The notes under the pieces are model-generated. The model worked only from the letters and a program-made list of their open reading frames with translations, made no database searches and was not told the DNA's origin. A stretch of DNA of 10,784 bases from NCBI GenBank assembly GCA_002007315.1, contig LNZQ01000054.1, positions 1-10,784 on the forward strand. Direction: 5' to 3'. The stretch comes from Epulopiscium sp. Nele67-Bin004 (GTDB lineage Bacteria; Bacillota_A; Clostridia; Lachnospirales; Cellulosilyticaceae). Position numbers and translations under genes: made by a program. Positions 6,667 through 10,784 of the stretch are shown one piece after another (the first letter of the stretch is position 1; each line of letters opens with the position of its first letter).

Positions 6667-8758
6667 ATATTTCATTGTATTCAGCTTCTAAAAATTTGAA
6701 TACATCTTCTTCTGGCATAGGCTTACTAACTAAATATCCCTGTAGTATATCACAATTGTATTGTTCTAAGTAATCAAGTTGAGCAGGCTCCTCAACACCT
6801 TCAGCAACTACTTCAAGCTCCAGTTCATGTCCTAAACTTATTATTGAACCAACTAGATTTTTTCTAGTTGTACCGATGTCATCAACGAATGTCTTTTCAA
6901 TTTTTAGTATATCTATAGGAAATTGTTTTAAATATTTTAGTGATGAATATCCTGTACCAAAATCATCTAACGCAATAATTAATCCCATATCTTGTAGTTT
7001 TCTAATTTTTTCAGTATTTTCTTTCATGTTAGTCATTAGTATTGTTTCTGTAATTTCGATATGAACTTTTTTTGTATCAACACTTGTTTCTTCAAGTATC
7101 GTGCTGATAGTTTCCACAAAGCCATCATCGCTTATTTGCACCCCTGATATATTAACCGCAACATGTAAATCGTGATAACCAGCATTTTCAAGCCTATTTA
7201 TAAAACAACAAGCTTCCCTAAACACAAATTCACCCATAGGTATCATTAGCCCAGTTTCTTCCGCACTTGTGATAAACTTAAATGGAGGTATAATTCGCCC
7301 ATCTGGCTTGATCCATCTAATTAGTGCTTCAAACCCGATAACTTTGCTATTTGATAAACTCACTTGTGGTTGATAATAAAGTGAAAACTCATTGTATTTT
7401 AAACCTTCTCTAAGGTCACTTTCCATATAAATTCTTTCCAGTACGTCTTTTTTAAAGCTTGAGTGGAAAAACATATATTTACGTTTACCTTCTGCTTTAA
7501 CTTTATGCATTGCAAGGTCTGCATTGTTAAACAGTCTTTCAAAGTCGTTCCCATCTGTTGGATACATAGCGATACCCGCACTATATGTCATTCCAAAGTT
7601 AGCTTCTTGTATAGAAAACGTTGGTTCAATTGCTTTTGTAACCAATTTCATAAAGTCTTGTACTTCTTCTTTTGATTCAATATCTTCAAGCAAAATAATG
7701 AATTCATCGGCAATTAAATGTCCAACTATAAATCTTGACTGCTTTATACTAGTTAATCTGTTTGCTATTTCTTTTAAAATAACATCTCCGTATTTTCTAC
7801 CAAACGAGTCATTAACAAATTTGAAGTTGTCTATATCAAAATGTATAAGTGCCATAGTATTGGTACGATTTTCTTTGAAATAGCGTACAAAATACTCTTG
7901 ATTTGGAGTTTGTGTCACTGGGTCATACAACGTATCTAGCATTTTTTCTTCAGCAACTTTATCCTCATTAATATCTGCAACAGCGGCAAGTATATTTATA
8001 ATGTTTTCTTCATTTGTTGGGTAGTATTTTAAGATAAAATATATCCATACCCAGCCTTTTTGAGGGTGATGATATTTACATTCTATACCATATTCAAGGC
8101 TTTTAACTTCCATAGCTTGATTGTGATATTCCGCCATTTTAGCCCAAGAAATATTGTCTATCATTTCAGCATCTAGTTGAACAGGTTGGTCATATCCAAG
8201 CAAATCTTTTACCGCTTCTGTTGCCATAATATCTATTGTCTTGTTTTGTACACAATCATATTTTGAAAGTATAATTGGTGCTTCCTCATCTATCATTTCA
8301 TAGGTATTATAAAATCCTTCGTTTGCTATTAAACGATTGTAGTATTCTTGAAGTTCGGCTTCTGTTTCTTCAAGACCTGAACGCAATTTTTTAATATATT
8401 TATTTGTGTGTCTAGGAATAAGGTTATATTTTTTCACATCTATAGCTGACAACTCTATCTCTTGTGTATTATAATTTTGATCTAGTGTGCACACTGCGTA
8501 TATGCGTTGCTCCTGCCCTATTTCAAACGTCAAGTCTATACTTTTTTTGTTTGTTTGTTGACCTATTTTTTGCAGTAGCTGTGTAATTTTTGATTTGTTA
8601 CTTGCAATAAGTAAATCAGCAATATTTAGCCCTATTAGCTCCTCATCATTAAGCTCTAATCTATCTTTTGCATACTTATTAGCTGCTATAATCTGTCCCT
8701 CGTAATTTAACTTTAAAATAATTACCTCTTCTAATTGATTTACACTGTTATTATCCAT
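6665..8758 (-). CDS. Cytosolic PAS-PAS-GGDEF-EAL c-di-GMP phosphodiesterase with degenerate GGDEF site
   Basis: This is predicted to hydrolyse c-di-GMP to pGpG. The ATG at 8758 (697 aa) is chosen because AAGGAGGG lies 8 bases upstream; the ATG at 8851 would put 91 bases inside the previous gene. In order: a PAS domain (about 6-110), a charged helix (118-148), a PAS-like domain (about 160-265), a GGDEF domain (275-432) and an EAL domain (440-692). EAL catalytic residues all appear present: Glu477 in EAL, Asn536 in NISG, Glu568 in EITE, Asp598-Asp599 in DDFGTG, Lys619, Glu653 in EGVEE and Gln673 in QGY. The GGDEF signature is replaced by IADEF (349-353), which should abolish cyclase activity but may still bind GTP to regulate the EAL domain. 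There is no membrane segment. The start is 2 bases after the stop of the upstream cyclase gene, so the two are one translational unit. A terminator overlaps the stop. Confidence 0.93.
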   Translation of the reverse strand: MDNNSVNQLEEVIILKLNYEGQIIAANKYAKDRLELNDEELIGLNIADLLIASNKSKITQLLQKIGQQTNKKSIDLTFEIGQEQRIYAVCTLDQNYNTQEIELSAIDVKKYNLIPRHTNKYIKKLRSGLEETEAELQEYYNRLIANEGFYNTYEMIDEEAPIILSKYDCVQNKTIDIMATEAVKDLLGYDQPVQLDAEMIDNISWAKMAEYHNQAMEVKSLEYGIECKYHHPQKGWVWIYFILKYYPTNEENIINILAAVADINEDKVAEEKMLDTLYDPVTQTPNQEYFVRYFKENRTNTMALIHFDIDNFKFVNDSFGRKYGDVILKEIANRLTSIKQSRFIVGHLIADEFIILLEDIESKEEVQDFMKLVTKAIEPTFSIQEANFGMTYSAGIAMYPTDGNDFERLFNNADLAMHKVKAEGKRKYMFFHSSFKKDVLERIYMESDLREGLKYNEFSLYYQPQVSLSNSKVIGFEALIRWIKPDGRIIPPFKFITSAEETGLMIPMGEFVFREACCFINRLENAGYHDLHVAVNISGVQISDDGFVETISTILEETSVDTKKVHIEITETILMTNMKENTEKIRKLQDMGLIIALDDFGTGYSSLKYLKQFPIDILKIEKTFVDDIGTTRKNLVGSIISLGHELELEVVAEGVEEPAQLDYLEQYNCDILQGYLVSKPMPEEDVFKFLEAEYNEI

Positions 8759-8760
8759 TG

Positions 8761-10560
8761 CTATTTCCCTCCTTCTATTTGCCTTCCCACTAAATATACA
8801 CCTATGATTTTTGATAAAAACACTAGAGAATTTATAGTTTTTGGCTCCCATTCGCTAGTTTCGGTGCATTTATCATAGCCGATTACAAGATTTATATTAT
8901 TGCCTTTTTTAATAGAGCAATTTAACATAGATTTTGTATTGTCTTCTTCAAAAATACCTTCTACACCTTTATCAGTTGTAAAAAGCCCAATACCTTTCTC
9001 ATCATACTTATCTATGATCACTTTTGCGTATTCAAATGATACTGGCTCTGCATTAGAATGTGGTATTCCTTCTTTGCACCATTCATGCTGGTGGAAAAAC
9101 ATGTTTGTTTTTGGATCTAATCTCATTACATAACATCTATCTATCTGAAAAAGCTTGCTTATAGCTTCAAATGCTTGATTTATAGAATCATTTATATCAT
9201 GACTATCGTATAACATCTGAAAAATACTAAAACATATTTTTACATCTATAAATTGCCCACTGTTTCTTTTTATTGTTTCAAAACGTGTTATATGTGCTTC
9301 GACGCTATCAATATCCAGTTTGCTATCGTAAATTGCATATTGATTTTTTCCATGTCGTTTTGCATTGTACATTGCAATATCTGCTTTTTTTGATAATTGC
9401 TTAAATGTGTCGCCATCTCTTGGATAACATGCAACGCCTATACTTGCCGAAATTTCATACGTAGTAGTACCGTCTGAATATGTGTTGTTAAAAGCCGAAA
9501 TAATTTTATCTAACCTATCAGCCAAAACTGTTTCAAGCTTAAAGTTTTTTAAAAATACTAAAAATTCATCTCCACCTATCCTTGCCACTATATCAACTTC
9601 CCTAAAGATTTCTGTCAGTCGTTCGGCAAGTGTTGTTAAAATTAAATCGCCATAAGCATGCCCCAAATTATCATTTATTGACTTAAAATTGTCTATATCT
9701 ATAAGCAGTAAGTAACATGTTCCTTGTACAAAATTTCCTTTTAATAAATCAGTAATTAAGTCCTCAGCAGTAACTTTATTATAGCAACCTGTAAGCAGGT
9801 CACGTTCTGATCTAAATCTATATTTTACTTCAGCATCAATATCTTTTACTATACCATATGCTTTAACAGGCTTGCCATCTTTGAAAGTTATATCATACAA
9901 CACACTTACCCAAGGAGCTTTTCCTGTTGGAGCTAAAAGTCTAAAATCAAATATAGATACTTCACCATTTCTCATACTATCTACAAAATCTTGAAATACT
10001 TCCACGTCTTTGTCAATAATTCTTCTTTCTAGGCACTCTTGCGTAGTTAAAACCGAATATGGCTTTGACATAAAAAAATCTTTATAAAATGTTATAATAT
10101 CTTTTTCTACGTCGTAATCAAAAAATCCATTTTTACAAAGCATAACCATTATATTAGTAAGAGACTGTCTACCCCCCACTCCGTCAAACTCATCTACTTG
10201 TTCTTTTACGTCAAGAAAAATAGTACTTTCCGAAATCATATCAACACAATATATATATATCGCTGTATCATTACAATAATAAAAGTTAATTATATATTGA
10301 TTTTCTTCGTCAGTAACGTTAATAGCTACTTTATCTTGAATACCAGTATTAAGATGATATTTTAATTTGCAATGCTCATTTATATAAACTTTTTTATCCT
10401 CATGATCTAAAAAAGATTTTAGGCTACAATGTTGGGGCAATTCTGCAAAATAGCCTATACTATCATTCAAAATCTCACAAGAGTTGCGTACCATACTTAG
10501 CACTGCAACTGCTTGATGTTTTTTCTTAAACATATCTTTATTTAATTGTTTAGACACCAT
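8761..10560 (-). CDS. Cytosolic PAS-GGDEF-GAF diguanylate cyclase
   Basis: This 599-residue protein is predicted to synthesise c-di-GMP. Residues 25-115 form an alpha/beta region that may be a divergent PAS domain. Residues 133-245 resemble a PAS_3 sensor, with WVSVLYDITFKDGKP in its last strands. The GGDEF domain spans 250-412: metal-binding Asp288 in LIDIDNFK, Asn296, Asp305 in GHAYGD and GGDEF at 329-333. An intact inhibitory I-site, REVD (320-323), lies five residues upstream of the signature, so feedback inhibition by product is expected. A GAF-like domain (about 442-594) follows the catalytic domain, an unusual position for a sensory module. No membrane segment is seen. AGGAAAGGGA (10575-10566) precedes the ATG by 5 bases. 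The gene starts 17 bases after a paralogous GAF-ended gene and ends 2 bases before the EAL gene, so these three are most likely one operon. Confidence 0.92.
   Translation of the reverse strand: MVSKQLNKDMFKKKHQAVAVLSMVRNSCEILNDSIGYFAELPQHCSLKSFLDHEDKKVYINEHCKLKYHLNTGIQDKVAINVTDEENQYIINFYYCNDTAIYIYCVDMISESTIFLDVKEQVDEFDGVGGRQSLTNIMVMLCKNGFFDYDVEKDIITFYKDFFMSKPYSVLTTQECLERRIIDKDVEVFQDFVDSMRNGEVSIFDFRLLAPTGKAPWVSVLYDITFKDGKPVKAYGIVKDIDAEVKYRFRSERDLLTGCYNKVTAEDLITDLLKGNFVQGTCYLLLIDIDNFKSINDNLGHAYGDLILTTLAERLTEIFREVDIVARIGGDEFLVFLKNFKLETVLADRLDKIISAFNNTYSDGTTTYEISASIGVACYPRDGDTFKQLSKKADIAMYNAKRHGKNQYAIYDSKLDIDSVEAHITRFETIKRNSGQFIDVKICFSIFQMLYDSHDINDSINQAFEAISKLFQIDRCYVMRLDPKTNMFFHQHEWCKEGIPHSNAEPVSFEYAKVIIDKYDEKGIGLFTTDKGVEGIFEEDNTKSMLNCSIKKGNNINLVIGYDKCTETSEWEPKTINSLVFLSKIIGVYLVGRQIEGGK
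8767..8774 (-). promoter_or_regulatory. Ribosome binding site deciding the EAL gene start
   Basis: AAGGAGGG on the minus strand sits 8 bases before the ATG at 8758 and lies within the last codons of the upstream cyclase gene. It favours the MDNNSVNQ start over the longer reading frame from 8851. Confidence 0.8.
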
Positions 10561-10577
10561 ACAAATCCCTTTCCTAT

Positions 10578-10784
10578 CTAGCCCACATATATTGCAATAG
10601 ATTTTGCTAGAAATATTAGTGTATTTATAGTTTTTTCATTCCATTTATTTATTGGTGTGTATCTGTCAAATCCAATTATTAGCGTCATTTTTTCATCAAT
10701 TTTCATGGAACACTGTAACATAGCTTTTATTCCTTTGTCTGGAATAGACTTCCAAAATTTATCTTGTAAATTCATAGACGTATC
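10578..10784 (-). CDS. C-terminal part of a GAF-domain protein, 5' end beyond the window
   Basis: The frame is open from the right edge (GAT ACG TCT before the first visible ATG at 10775) to TAG at 10578-10580. The Met at 10775 is therefore probably internal and the gene is cut by the window. The visible residues match the end of the GAF domain of the next gene: KAMLQCSMK, LIIGFD and EKTINTLIFLAK align with KSMLNCSIK, LVIGYD and PKTINSLVFLSK, about 22 identities in 48 positions. By that likeness the missing part may carry PAS and GGDEF domains, making this a tandem duplicate, but only the GAF end is seen. It is 17 bases upstream of the PAS-GGDEF-GAF gene on the same strand, with no terminator between. 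Confidence 0.72.
   Translation of the reverse strand, partial: DTSMNLQDKFWKSIPDKGIKAMLQCSMKIDEKMTLIIGFDRYTPINKWNEKTINTLIFLAKSIAIYVG

Noticed and set aside
6876..7883. Several reading frames of 60-119 codons (+ strand 6876-7064, 7463-7675, 7524-7883; minus strand 7399-7581) within the EAL gene
   Set aside because: They overlap the conserved GGDEF and EAL coding sequence in other frames and show no start signals or recognisable domains.
8759..8851. Upstream start (ATG 8851) for the EAL gene
   Set aside because: It would add 31 residues wholly inside the previous gene in another frame; the ATG at 8758 has an AAGGAGGG at proper spacing.
8900..9133. A + strand reading frame of 77 codons opposite the GAF region of the cyclase gene
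   Set aside because: It is a shadow of the GAF coding sequence with no independent support.
4064..10577. Cyclic-di-GMP riboswitch (GEMM) in the intergenic spaces
   Set aside because: The spaces are too short and none shows the conserved GEMM core; I saw no riboswitch anywhere in the window.

Overview
The bulk of this window (from about base 136 to the right end) is AT-rich, densely packed bacterial DNA typical of anaerobic Clostridia, most likely Lachnospirales. The reasons are strong AGGAGG-type ribosome binding sites, a DUF1292 protein with a Cys/His-rich head, a divergent clostridial ParE/GyrB, a secreted GH25-LysM lysozyme and several diguanylate cyclase genes. The first ~135 bases are different: GC-rich (78 of 135 bases are G or C), open on the + strand, and encoding a peptide that closely resembles a membrane-proximal Ig-like domain of vertebrate PDGF receptor alpha. 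I read the left edge as a chimeric join between vertebrate host DNA and a bacterial contig. The receptor peptide is not the human sequence as I recall it, so a non-human vertebrate host, perhaps a fish gut, is plausible.

Layout. Bases 1-135: vertebrate pdgfra-like fragment. Bases 136-1911 (minus): parE-like type II topoisomerase subunit B, cut near its C-terminus by the join. Bases 1978-2604 (minus): membrane-anchored or secreted cyclophilin peptidyl-prolyl isomerase. Bases 2714-3064 (minus): DUF1292 protein, followed by an intrinsic terminator. Bases 3194-4063 (plus): secreted GH25 lysozyme with a Ser/Thr linker and one LysM domain. A divergent promoter region lies between the last two. Bases 4070-4096 hold a terminator serving the minus-strand genes to its right.

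Bases 4143 to the right edge form a one-directional run of cyclic-di-GMP genes, all on the minus strand. In order of transcription (right to left) they are: the C-terminal end of a GAF-domain protein running off the edge; a soluble PAS-GGDEF-GAF diguanylate cyclase; a soluble PAS-PAS-GGDEF-EAL phosphodiesterase whose GGDEF site is degenerate; an intrinsic terminator; then two polytopic membrane GGDEF proteins with overlapping reading frames. Together they supply synthesis, degradation and both cytosolic and membrane inputs for c-di-GMP. No effector or c-di-GMP riboswitch is visible. The off-edge gene is a tandem paralogue of the PAS-GGDEF-GAF gene, at least in its GAF domain.

No tRNA, rRNA, CRISPR array, insertion sequence or phage gene was seen, and no gene-free stretch exceeds about 135 bases.
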